From assembly GCF_016859285.1 (NCBI RefSeq), contig NC_053422.1, positions 13,628,501 to 13,692,500 on the forward strand: 64,000 nt of DNA, in the 5' to 3' direction. The notes beneath the pieces are model-generated. The model searched no databases, had not been told where the DNA came from, and worked only from the letters and a program-made list of their open reading frames with translations. The position numbers were made by a program, and so were the translations under genes. The DNA is from Xiphias gladius (taxonomy: Eukaryota > Chordata > Actinopteri > Istiophoriformes > Xiphiidae). Below, one piece after another: positions 49,509 through 61,950 of this stretch. Positions within the stretch are counted from its first letter, which is position 1. Each line of letters starts with the position of its first letter.

Positions 49509-51410
49509 TGCCTCAGTGCTGTTAAGGTGGAGAGCGATGACTGCTGAGCGGCCGGCCCCTGTTTCACTATAGCACCGTTCATGTTGTTGACTTTTTATTT
49601 TATTTATTTATTTTTTTATTAAATTTTGATCAGCCTTATACAAGAGGCCACGCTTGCCGTGCAGTTTTCAGGAAAACGACTATGCTGATCGTGGGCTAGG
49701 TGACAAAAAATTCCCCATGTCCAGGAAATCGATGCTATCCATCGATGATGAAACGATTCTCGTGTTTTGACCCGCAGCCGAACAGACTGGTTGAGGGGAG
49801 CTACGGGAGGCTACAGGTGCAGCTAGAGCTCGACTTGAAAAAGCTGCGGGTGCCAGTTGACAACTTTTTAACGGTAACAGTGAAGCAGGGAGCACCCATC
49901 AGTCCGTAGGCTTCTCAGAGACTGGGGGCATACACCGGGCTGTCTCTTGGCCGTGCGTGCAGAGGTGGCACCTGTGGTGAACCCGGTGATAAACGAGTAG
50001 GGGAGAGAGTACATCTGTTTACAGCCACACTATACTGTGTTATGGGCCATTTATTCATTGTTGATAAAGTCTTAATTATGTGGGAAGTATTTACCTGTTC
50101 AAGTATTATTCAATATAAGCGTTTATCTTTAGTCAAATAGTGAGTTGAGGATGGACACGGCTCTTATCTGAGGTGCGGGGTGTGTTTGTTGAGACTCAGG
50201 TCAGCCTGACCTGTGGGCACAGTAAATCACCGAAAAAGCGTGGTCACTCATTCGTAGGCATTAATTTTGTGTTAGGATTACTTAAATATGATAAATCGAA
50301 TGGCAGACGAGCCTTTAATCATTTTTCTTTATTAAATCAAATGATATGGATGTTACACCATTGTTTTTGAACTCATGCACCTACTATTTTTTATATCAAG
50401 AGTTGGAGAAGATATTACACTATTATTTACGAGACCAAGCAAAGTGCCTAAAAAAGAAAAACACTGGATCAAAGGAGGGGTCAGGTTGTAAAATCCACCA
50501 AGGGCTGGACAGGTGGAAAGGTAGAAATACGAATGCTTTCAAATTCTGATTCACTTGCTCCCAGGACCAGCTCAGTTTATTGCATGCTTTTTGACTATAT
50601 GCAATAAATCAATAAATGACCCAGTGGACTTTAGTTAGTTATTTATTAGGTAGAACTTAATTGGAAAACTGTGTGGTGGAGGGGCACAAGCCTAACTGGC
50701 CCTGGTCAGGGTTTCCTCTTCCCACATAATGAATGGTAAAGAGGGGGGTTAAAATATAACACTTTCTCATAAGGCACCTTTTAAGGCTTCATAAGTTTTA
50801 ACTAAGGGCTTTTTTAATTGTTAATACAAAATAACAATACATAATTCTTTATAGATTAGTTATAAGATATTAGAGATAATAGTGATATTAGTAATGCCAA
50901 GTTGTGAAAAATTTAGCTTGCTGCTGAGTCTGTAATAGTCAATGAATGCCTTGAATAAGCCTCAAGGTCTTAAGCCTTAAGGCTACAGTTAAAAAATGTT
51001 AATAAGTCATTAATCAAAGTTAGTAAACCATCAGTTATACAGTTGTTGTCTTATTTTATTGATCCATTTATTTTTTCAAAAATCTATTACATCTGCAGCT
51101 TTCACAATAACTAGTTATTAAACGGATTGTGGTCAAGATGCCCTGCAGCTAAAAATAAAAAAACACACACGTGGCCAGCCGAGGGAGGGAAAACACCAGC
51201 CAAACGATTAATTAACCATTAATCATAGATTTATTTACCTCTTATAAATCCTCACTGGTGTGACTCAAAAGAGTGGTACTAAAACAGGTTTGCTAGGGGG
51301 ATTCTTGAGCATACAGCAGCAAACTTAGGAGGAGTACCGAGAAGTTAATTTTCCACAGATGTACCATAAGAAGCACGGACAGTAAGTAGCCCCAGATGGA
51401 AACCTTTTGA
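49509..51410. other. pmt 5' flank and spacer
   Basis: Apart from the promoter side of pmt, only A/T-rich sequence with short chance frames. No gene recognised. Confidence 0.5.
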
Positions 51411-51414
51411 TCAG

Positions 51415-52420
51415 CTGGAATCAGAATGAGAATCAAGTTTATTTACCAAGTGGGCTGCACACACACAAGGCAAAGTCTATATACAGTGCCAGATAAGTTA
51501 TGATCTGGTCTGTGGTGATTTTACCGGCCTGACTGTGTACTGACTCAGGAGTTCCTGGAGAGTTGACAAGGCCACACCAATGATCTTTTCAGCAGGTTGA
51601 CTGTCCTTCATAGTGTTTTATTGACATTTTCCCTGGTCGATCCAAACCAGACTGTGATTGTTGTGAAGAGACTTAATATCTGTGGTTGTCCTATGATTTT
51701 AAATGCCTGTACCACCTGATGCCAGGAGGGAGACACTGTTGTATGGCTGACACAAGATTGGTACAGTAAAGGTTAAAGCTGCATTAAGTCAGGAATAATC
51801 CCCTCTTAGCTGTACGTTTCATAAAAGTAATGGATGATGTGGATGCAAGGAACCATCCAATGGGATTGTGGAACGTACAACTTAGAGGGTTTAACACGTG
51901 TCTTCAGTAATATAACATTTTTTTTGGTAATTAGAGATACAGAAATATAGGTCCCGTACCTTAGAAAAGCTGCTTGATGCATTACAATGCAACAGTCACT
52001 CACATTCTCTCGCACACACTCTGTAGAGCTGGTTCATTAATTTAGAGCAACTAACAAACAAACACTTGCATCACAAGATATTAATGGACACTCGCCAACC
52101 AATTAGAAGCATGAAATCTGAGTGTCCATGGCATAATTGATTTTTTTGTTGTTAGTAAAAGCTTAGAGGCACATCCTCTGCTGTCTTTTTTGTAGTTCCT
52201 CTTTAGATCCCAGGATACTATATTGCCTAATGAAGTCCACCATCATCTACACAGTTTTAAGTGTATTCAGCTTCAGGTTATTGTTACTGCACCTGGGGGT
52301 GAACTGTTCCACCTTTCGCCTACCTAGGATGAGGCTCCTTGGAGGGGAATCATTGGTGCACAAGGAGAACACCGCCTAACCTTCTGCTTACTTTCTGTCA
52401 AGATGTTGGTTGGCAGTGGT
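51415..52420 (-). mobile_element. Rex1/CR1-like LINE fragment
   Basis: Minus strand, in order: VFSLCTNDSPPRSLILG and FTPRCSNNNLKLNTLKT (about 52380-52230; reverse-transcriptase tail, cf. WCxxNNLxLNxxKT), then ILSLFTTITVWFGSTRENVN and LLKRSLVWP (about 51685-51580), then a tail with AATAAACTTGATTCTCATTC (about 51445-51420), an AATAAA plus GATTCT-type end. Stops and frameshifts throughout. Confidence 0.65.
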
Positions 52421-53560
52421 GTGGGTGTTGAAGGTTGTGTATTCTGGGTGAACTGAAGTGGCTGTGGTGAGTTCCTGGGTTTATCATATCAACAATGAAA
52501 CATTCAGATTAATCAGCCAGTTCTCTGCAGTGTGGGTTTCCTGTAGCAGATGTTTTTCACCACACTGTTGTTGGGTAACTGGCTGTAAATATTTTATACT
52601 TGTAGTGTCACTGCCCTTACTCAAATTTCCTTTGTGAGTTTCAGTGTCATTGAGTTCTCACTTCTGTTGGCCTCTACCTTGACCTGGTTAAGCTGAGTAT
52701 GGTTGTGAAATATGATAGTATTTCGCCAGATTTTTTTCTGAGAACACATACAAACTATCCAAACAACCGTACTGAGACTGCCTGGAAAGGCAGGTCTTGG
52801 TTGGCTTCCAAGCAAACTTTGGTGCGGTTCAATTGTGTGAGAGTATAGATAGGATGCCAGAATGTATTTTTCAATTTTTCCAAAGTATTGGTGTGACAGT
52901 GTCCTATGATAGTCTAAATGTACCCTGTGAAGTTTTTGACCACTCAATTTCTAGTATCTTTTGCACATGCACAAGGACACCTTTGCACGTATACATGCAC
53001 CTGGCTGTACATGCAGCGTACTGTTGACGGTCTCCCACTATTCCACTGATTGACATTTGATGGCGGTAATGTACCAAGTAATGTAGCAATATGCTAACAA
53101 GGCAAGGAAGAATAAGCCTGCTAGCTAGTAAACATGGATGCAAACAATATAGGTTTCAAAGTTTTCCAAAAAATCATGCAAACGACAGGTTTATTAGGCC
53201 TCAAGGATATACACCTTTGTATAAATGCAGCCTGCAACATTAGCAAATCCTTTAATCGTCTCCTTCAAACAAATGATGAGGACAAATGAGAAAACTACAA
53301 ATAAAAAGACTAGGTCGAATTCCCAATAAAGCTGCAGACAATGGAACAAGTATGAAATAGTGACTGAGACGTGGCCCATTAAGACTACATGTTAGCCAGC
53401 GGTAACTTCCAAGCCATTTGCAAGCTTCTGCTCTGCACTGCTCCTGATTTCATAACAGCAATGTTGTTTGACAAAATCAACTTAAACATAAGTTAAAGAC
53501 AATGGCTGTGCTGTGATTTCTGCTTTATTTACTTGTGAAATGAGCACTTAGAGAGATAGT
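52421..53560. other. Spacer with no recognised gene
   Basis: Short open frames on both strands but no similarity I recognise and no splice-consistent exon series. Confidence 0.5.
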
Positions 53561-53579
53561 TTCAAGATCATTTATGTCT

Positions 53580-53801
53580 GTGTCAGCTGCTGTGCGGTCA
53601 GTTGAATGAGACACATTGAGAGGTGTGCCTACGGAGGGAAAATTGACGCCTTCGCTACTTTCTAGTAGCTACTTTCTGGTAGCTAAGCTTTGTCCAAACA
53701 GTAGCTAGATCCGTCGCTAGGTTCTTTTGTGAAGAAAAGTAACTAAAGGAGTCTGAAAAGTCAGTAAATGTAGTGACAAAGGCTCTAAGTTGGCAACACT
53801 G
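53580..53801 (-). mobile_element. hAT-like element end
   Basis: Minus strand begins CAGTGTTGCCAACTTAG (53801-53785), the typical CAGTGTTGCC terminus of hAT-like fish elements, followed by tracts rich in AGCTAC and GTAGCGA. Opposite end not found. Confidence 0.5.
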
Positions 53802-56800
53802 ACTACAGTCAGCGGGGCGTTTACAGCCCACCTGACAAGAAACAAGTCATTTTGACAGAGCAACAGCCAATGGGGAAACTCCAACACTCGGCTGGCCGAC
53901 CAATGGTGAAACTTCATCAGTCAGTCATCGACATTCCCATTTATAGGGTTGGCCCCATCTTTTGCATTCCAGCCAAAAACTAGAAAATGAAAGTAGGCTG
54001 GTATGGATGCAAAATACTAGAGTCAAATTGTAGATAAATTCAGCCAGATTACGTTTATCTAAAAAAGATCATATTTGACAGCAAAACTTTTTGACTTCTC
54101 AGTACGTCATTGTCCTTATCAAACTACTACTGTTAGTTTCATTCCAATATGAATTATTAATTTTTGTGCTCTACTGCCAACACATCCAAAAAGGAAATAA
54201 CACTTTGGTCAAAATCTAGAATTAAAAAATACACAAAGATCAATAAATATCGTTTGTATTTACAAAATGGTAATTGAATGAATAACAGAAATGCTTTTTT
54301 TTTTCAGCACAGATGAGCCAGATAGGGATTTTAAATGTAATATTTCAATAAATATTGCCTCAAGATGAGAAATATCATAATAATATAATATCATAATAAT
54401 GATATATTTGATACATAAACATAGACTTATCTATTGATTAGACAGAGAGAGAGAAAAGGCTTTCGGTGTTAAAGCAGAGGGCTAATCTTTGTGTCATTTT
54501 GTGCATAAGTGCGCCTGTGAAAGGTTGTTTGTGTGTATGTGTGATTTATTGTTTGTGTTTGACTTTTTGCACAGTTCCAATGTAACCACATCCAAAGTTC
54601 AATGAAACCAGACTGAACTAGATGAGAGGGCAGGTTTTTTTTGAGACTTTTAGGCACTGATAGTGATTAATAAAAGTCCCTAGACACGGTCATATAATAT
54701 CAACATCAGTTAAAAGTACACGTTTATGGTATGATCATGTGAATATGGATAAAGGAAGAACATATTGACCAAAGGAAGGTGTCACCAAGTCATGAATGTT
54801 AAAGCTTGCTCATCATGTAAGTGAAACTGAAGTGGTGACCGATTTGTGCTTGTGTGCAATGATTGAATTCCCAATGGATTCTGAATAGTGTTCATGTTAA
54901 CTTTAGCTCGTCTCTGAATTGGTGATGTGTATTTACACTCGCTGTCCATTTAACTTTGTGTCTGGTGAGTGCCCCTGTACAGATGTGAATCAGAGCCAAG
55001 TGTGGAGATGTGTGATTTAGGCGGTGATCATTACAAAAGAAACAAGAAGAATTAAGACAAAGTATAATATATTTAGACTGAGAATTAAATCTTGACCTCG
55101 TAAAAAGCAAAACAGTCTCACCACAAAGTTCTGAAGCTTTTAGTCATTATGGACAAGAAAAGTTTTCAAAGTGCCTAGAGAAATGGAAATTCAAACATCT
55201 ACTGTTGCATGACAGCAACTCCCTCTGCTGAGGAAGATTTTGTGATACAGTAAAAAGCTCCAAATCAGCTACTAAATGGAACTAGTGGTGTCATTGTTTT
55301 GACAATGTATTATATATTTTAAAATCACACAAACCGTGTACTTACACAGAAGCAACTTTGGAAACTGCAATAATCTGCAAATATCTGCAATAATGGCAAA
55401 GATCTGAAGGATTTCTGTCTCTCATGCAGTTTGAATAGCCTGATAGCCATCTGAGCAGGTAGGTGGTATACATTACATAGCTTTGTTGATGTAACGAACA
55501 GCCCACAAATTGGTAAAACGATTCATCTTCAGAAGCTGAACTGTCTCTAAACTTGTCTACCCCTTTATGTGGGAAAGCCACATGCTCTGAAAGTGAGAGC
55601 AACATTCAGAGTGATTGTTTGATATCTGATTTTCACTGCTGTTTGTGTGTGTGGCTGTCCAGGCTTGGCCTCGGGCTAGGCCAGTAGGCACACTTCCAGT
55701 ACATCCTGATCTCAAACTGGAGGTTAAAAAGTGGCTTGCGAAAGCCAGTGTTGGCTTTTTATGAATTCTGGTTTATAACATGAAACTGGTGTATAATAAA
55801 CACTCTTCCTAGTTTAGAAGGAGGACTTTGATTAAAGCAAAGTCTGTAGAAGACTGGTTTAAAGAAAAGAGAAGCTCAGTTTATTCCTGACTTTGCTTTG
55901 TTATGTGTATTTTTATTGTATCCACTTTCACACATACCTTGTACACAAAGAGAGAGCAGATTGGAAATTTGGGAGGCAGTTCATACAGAAAAGACCCAGA
56001 TGTCATGAGTTTGAAATGACAAATAGTCTTTCAAAATATGAATTGAGGATTTAGAAAATAATTTTGAAAAATGTCACATATTCAGTTATAATGTTCTGCT
56101 TTTTTTGTTTTTTAAAGTCAACGACTTAAGACTTTCAGCAAAAAGTAAACTAATAAAATGTCTTTTCATATATTGAATTTGTAAAAAAATATATTTACAG
56201 AGGACAGTGGAACTGAAAATTATCAATGTAACCTTTCTCACTGACGTACACTTTATTTTTTTGGTACATTATAGTAAAGATACAATTTAATGATGTAGTG
56301 GCACATCTTTAAAATGTCAAGATATCCTTTATACTGAATATTTACATGTGATTTACCTGTACTTACTGTCTATGCAATCTTACAATAATGGCAGTTCCTA
56401 TTAAAATGTGTGCATTCGGGGGGGCAATATACTATATGTCCAACACCAATTTGTGTCAGTCTTAAACTTTAAGTGCTAATGAACTCAAAATCTATCTTTG
56501 GAGTATGAAACCTTGAACCTAACTTTCTGCAAAATTTGCTTATTCATGAAGAACTGGAGGTCTGGTCATCTTGGATTCAGTCAGTTCCGACAGATCCTGT
56601 TGGTCACAAGTTTTTGGGGATGGAAATAAAGTATTGACTGTGTTAGTTCTGGGTGGAAGCAGAGTATTTAGCCATAGATTGGCAAAATATGACTGATCAG
56701 ATCAGAGAAGAACACTTTTTCCGTGGCTTTTGGAGTCCATCGTTACTTATTCAAAAATATCCCTTTAAGGTGACTGTGCTTCCAGCAGTAAAACATATTA

Positions 56801-57160
56801 ACTGCAAGACAAGATTGAGTTGAAACTCTCCACTTGAAAATGTCAAAGTAAAGAACACTTTCACTCTCATCCATTGGATGTCAGTAAAGACCCACTGCAA
56901 TTCTTATCGAATTCAGGCGCAGCAGCTACACACAGGCAGTGGTTGTATGTTGTCAGGGGGTATGGGAAATTCATGTACTGTATAGCTTTTGCAGCAGAGT
57001 GAATGAGTGAATAAAGGAACTGCCAGGCAAGACTGGTTTTGAAAGTTTGGCAAGCAGCATCGCAGGACACGCATTAAATCATAATGTTCAGCTTAGCAGA
57101 AAAAAGATTTACCAGAGCCTACATACAGTGATACTCACAGGTAGCAGTCTCTGTATACTC
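53802..57160. other. Spacer with no recognised gene
   Basis: A/T-rich. 55135-55290 is a diverged copy of the repeat at 33715-33875. No coding exon recognised. Confidence 0.5.
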
Positions 57161-57174
57161 AACCTAGTGTTCAC

Positions 57175-57960
57175 TGAAGTGGAAGTACACTTTTCGTGCA
57201 GTTGATTGAGCAACAATACTCAGATAGGCTGTGGCAATAAAACGATGATTGATTGGTATTAAAGGGGCCAAAGTGTGCCAAGAAAATCATTCCCCACACG
57301 ATTACACCACCAGCACCAGCCTGAACTGTTGACACAAGGTAGGTTGGGTCCATCGATTCATGCTACTGACATCAAATTCTCACCCCGCCATTGGCGTGCG
57401 TCAGAAGAAATCCAGATTCATCAGACCAGCTACGTTTTTCCAGTCTTCAGCTGTCCAGTTTTCGTGAGTGTGTGCCCAATCCAGCCTCAGATTTCTGTTC
57501 TGGGCTGACAAGAGTGGAACCTGATGTTGTACTCTGCTGTTGTACCCCGTCCCCTTCAAGTTCTGACATATTGTGCATTCTGAGATGCTTTTCTGCTCAC
57601 CACAGTTGTAAAGAGAGGTTATCTGAGCTACTATAGGCTTTCTGTCAGCTTCAAGCAGTCTGGCCATTCCCCTCTGACCTCGGATCTTTTTCACACCATT
57701 CTGAGTAAACTCTAGAGACTGTGGTGCGTGAAAATCCTCGTTTCAGAAATACTCAGTCCAGCCCGTCTGGCATCAACAATCATGCCATGGTCAAAGTCAC
57801 TGAGATCACATTTTTCCCCATTCTGATGTTTGATGTAAACATTAAGTGATGCTCCTGACCTGTATCTGCATCATTTTATGCACTGCACTGCTGCCACATG
57901 ATTGGCCGATTGGATAATTGCATTACCGCGGTTGCTCACAGAATGATGGAAAAAAGCCAA
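57175..57960 (-). mobile_element. Decayed Tc1-like transposase, third family
   Basis: Minus strand reads DFDHGMIVDARRAGLSISET, RGQRGMARLLEADRKPIVAQ, QHQVPLLSAQNRNLRLDWA, NWTAEDWKNVAGLMN and MDPTYLVSTVQAGAGGVIVWG across frames: helix-turn-helix then the DDE core of a common fish Tc1 element. The stretch at about 57860-57920 resembles its 5' non-coding region. The 3' part of the transposase is absent. Confidence 0.85.
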
Positions 57961-60900
57961 TTATTGTCTGACTTCTTTATTAAAACAACAACAGTTTGTT
58001 TTGCTGCCCCCAGAATTCTGTGTCTGTGTATTTATTATACCACATTTGCTGTTACCACCAGTAACTAACGGTGTCACCAAGTCAACCACGACTGAATTCT
58101 TTGAGACTGCCGCTTTAACTTCTACTAGTATTTAAAGTATTTTGTAACGAACATCAAATTACAATTCTCTGTATTCAGGGCATTTTTCAAAAGTGGCAAA
58201 AGCGATGATGAAATATGCTGCAAAACAGCCGACATATTAACATCTTATGTATATCAAGTAACAAAAGAATAATTTTCATGCTTATTTACCTAAAAAAAAA
58301 AAAAGAAATTACACACAAAGGATTAGATTTAAGATGTCTTTCATTTGGAGCTCCGCATGTGTGTTTTCTTTACATTTCCTGCATGAAGAGAGGTGTAATG
58401 ATAATAATAGTCCACTGTGATCATCACTTATAAATATTCATGAGGCCTTTCATGTGGAGATGGTTTGTTTTGTTTTGTGTGCCGTGCTCCAAAATTAGCA
58501 AAATCCCCTGGGACAGAAGTGTATCTTTGTCCATTTCACAAACAGGATCTCCCTAAGTGAAGAAGACAGGGAGAATCTTTTACTGCTTAAGTGCTGCTAC
58601 TGTTTCACAATAGGTAGAGAAAAAAAATGTGTTTGTGACAATGTGATACGGGAAATAAACAAAGATATATTAGACGTTCTTGGTCCCAGGGAGAAAATAA
58701 AGTAATTGCACTTCACTTGAACTTGAGTGCAGATGAGTTGTCACTGGAGGGAAAAAACATCTTTGCACATGAAAGATTCATCAGAAATTTCTCAAACCAC
58801 ATCTCAGTTCTTTCAGGTTTCCTTGTTCCCTCGAGAGAAAGTGGACGATGGAATGAAACATCAGCAGAGAGAGCGATCATGTTGTATGTAAAATGTATTT
58901 ATTTATTGATTTTACTACTGGGGCTGCATTTCTGAATTATAGAATACCACAGACACAGCACTGTTCTTAAAAATAGCGATTTACTCTGTATCATGATTGC
59001 TGTGCTCCATCCACATATACAGTGTGTGCTTGTGCGTGCCGGTCTGTCTTCATCCATCATCTCATCCATCCATCCCTCCGTCCTCTCCATCACAAATCCA
59101 ACTCGGGGCTAGGTTCCCTGTGATATCGACTGATCTCAGCATGAATGCTCTGCTCCATCCATCCTTTTTTTAAACCTCCCGTTTTCTCTCATCTGTCAAG
59201 GACAAATGGAGACATAAAGAAGGTGTCATTTTCCTCTTATGCTTCCAGGGCATTGCCCTCTCGGTAGAAAGCAACAAATCATGACAGTTCACTTCAAGAT
59301 ACTGTCCAAGTTCTTGAAAGTGAAAATGAAGGAACCAATTTTTAAGGCTAATTTTAGGCCAACGTTGGGCTTTTTCTCTATGTAAATCATAGACAGCAAT
59401 ACAAAGCAGACAGTGCCTTCAGAAATGGACACCAGCAAACAACAGGCAGAACATGGCAAAGACTCATGGCTCAGGGCAAATTTATTAGAGGAGCCCTTGT
59501 GTCTTTGGACTAAACTTTGAACCTTGTGTTTTATGTTAGGATAACGGGGTTTCCATGTTACATGTCGCTGCTGTTGTTGAAAGCGGCTACAGCTGGAGTG
59601 ATGATCAGTAGGGTTACTTACATTTGTAAAAAAAAAAGAAGATAATACGTAATCTTAACTGTGTCAATTATTGCCAGAAAATTTGCCAAATGAAGTTAAG
59701 ATATAAGCAAAACAAGTCCTGGGTTAGTATTTTAGACCCCTCCTTTCAGTATTTAAGACTGAAAGTATGGGTTCAGATTTTTCAGATACTCACATTAAAG
59801 ACTGACAGTGAACTTTGCACAAAAAAGCCCGTCACTTTTTAAAATTCCCACTTAACTGGCTGTCTCAGACTGCTGAAGCCTCATATTAGCTTCAGCTGAA
59901 CTCAATAATACACTTTTTATCAGAACAAAGAGTGTGATTTTGTCCACCCATCTCTAGCATTAAAGTCTCGCTTGGAAGGGATCACTTCAACACCAGTATG
60001 ATCACTCATTTAAGTCTTTCAATGTACATATGGTTCTGTGAGTATTGTAGTGAGATAGACTTTAAAAAAAACAACAACTTTTGCCTTGCTTCTTCTTTGT
60101 GCTGGTGACATGTGAAATGTGACTGCAGTGAGGGCACCTCAGAGGTCTCGTCAGAGTGTGATGTTCTGGAAGCAATTACAGTGACAGGAGGTGTGTATTT
60201 CTCAGCTGAATAGACTAGCAGGACTGTGTAACAGCCCTCAGGAGGCCGGCATGTTTTGTGAGCATGATTTGATGCATGGAATAAGTCCACCTGTTGTGGC
60301 AAATCCTCACCTGACTAATCCTTCTCTGAGGGACAGTGCTGGGCTGTGACTGGAAAGATTGTCGGGGAGAGTGACGAGGAACAGTGGAGGGGAACAGCGA
60401 GTATGGGTACTGCTTATTTATCCCTAAATAACAACCTGAAGGTCTCCTTGAAAAAAAGGTTACCACAAAATACTCTTATTGAGTTTCACAGTGAACATCA
60501 GAATATTAAAGTGGTGCCTGCTAACTTTTAGGTATTAACATGCCAAAACCGCATAAATGTGCAGGAGGGAAATAATAAATAAATAAAGGGGAAATAATTT
60601 ATGTGCTGTAACTGAGCATGTCCAGTGTCAGCAAAAACCCTTGCTTTGATAATTAAAGGTGAAAAAAAAACAAGGCTACATGAAACAGTGGGGAGTAACT
60701 GAGGAAGTAGTAGGAAGCACCTGTTTCTTCCTGATGCACATGGAGAAAAAAAGTTTTTCATAAATAATAAAAACATAAAAACATACACTTCCCTCAAATA
60801 TTAAGTGCCTCATAATAAGTTATACGTTTTCACACATGGTAAAATGTGGCATTATTGCTCTGCAAGGAACATAAACTACAAGTCTTCCTCAGGGAACTGA

Positions 60901-61425
60901 GTTTAAACAACTTCATCTTTCAACGCTATCCACTAACCTATTCGTGCATTTGGAGGCTGATTTGTGAGAACTCTAGTGATTCAAACTGTAAACTTTTCAG
61001 AAGCTAGTTTTATTTTCAGATTTTTATAGTATGGTACCAGCTTTAACAGAAAAACACTGCATAATTGTGCAAAAGGTACAATTTTGATGTATATGTACTC
61101 GGGTATTTCCAGCTTCCGCAGCTTTATAATAAACTACATTTCAGATAGAATTATTGCACTTTTTACTCCATGACTGCTGTTGTTACCACAGTCTGTTGAT
61201 TATAATCTCATTTCAATATGATGCATTAGTGTGGCCCACAACAGTATGACCATGTAGTTTGACCCTGAGCATCACGGGGACTAGCTGAAATATTAAATTT
61301 GCCACTTACGTGGTGTCAAAGTAACTTTTGATACTTTTACTAAACTTAGTTCGACAATTCTTCTGTATTTTATGTTAAGTACAGCTTTCAGTCCCCGACA
61401 TTTAACAGCGTCTGCACATACACAC
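57961..61425. other. Spacer with no recognised gene
   Basis: About 3.5 kb without repeats or exons that I can name. Includes short A tracts and microsatellite-like GGATGGATG (about 59050-59085, minus). Confidence 0.5.
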
Positions 61426-61431
61426 TCGAGT

Positions 61432-61445
61432 ACAGTAGGTGGCAG
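61432..61445 (+). promoter_or_regulatory. CTCF-like motif
   Basis: ACAGTAGGTGGCAG fits 13 of 14 positions of the CTCF core CCASYAGRKGGCRS. It is about 500 bases before a possible CpG-containing first exon. Confidence 0.4.
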
Positions 61446-61799
61446 TGTGCTCCTTGGTGTGGCCACCGCATGCAGACTGTCTGGAGAGGAAGGTGACTGC
61501 TGATTTATTACATCTATCGACAAAATGGCAGCTGTTACTTATTGCCTATGATAAATCGATTTTTAAAAAAAAAATTCCAGACCGTGTAGTAACAGTCCGA
61601 GGCTGTGGTCTCTCTCTGTTTCTCGTTCCCCTCCTCAGGCGCCGCCTTGCTGCTAATAGCACCCGCTTAGCCTTTAGGGATCAGTTACCTATTTCTTTTA
61701 TCTCCACCTTTGAAACAAAGTTCGTGTTTGCTTCGACTTGGGAGTCTCACGCCGAAATTAAACTTGTGCTGATGAAAACATACTTCAGATTATCGACCG

Positions 61800-61950
61800 A
61801 GTGCGCGTAGTTTCTGTGTTCAATTAGTGTAGTCGGCCAGGTGGAGGCAGCAGTCGTTGCACTAGGCGCAGTGGCGGACCACGAAAATAAAAAGAAACAA
61901 AAGAAGAAGACGCGAAAGCGGTAGGCGGACTGGCAAGATGCGGGTTCGGG
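61800..61950 (+). promoter_or_regulatory. Possible promoter and first exon of a plus-strand gene
   Basis: Locally GC/CpG-richer sequence ending AAGATGCGGGTTCGGG/gtgagc at about 61936-61957: an ATG in good context and a strong donor after five codons. No downstream exon in the window is convincing, so this is tentative. Confidence 0.25.
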
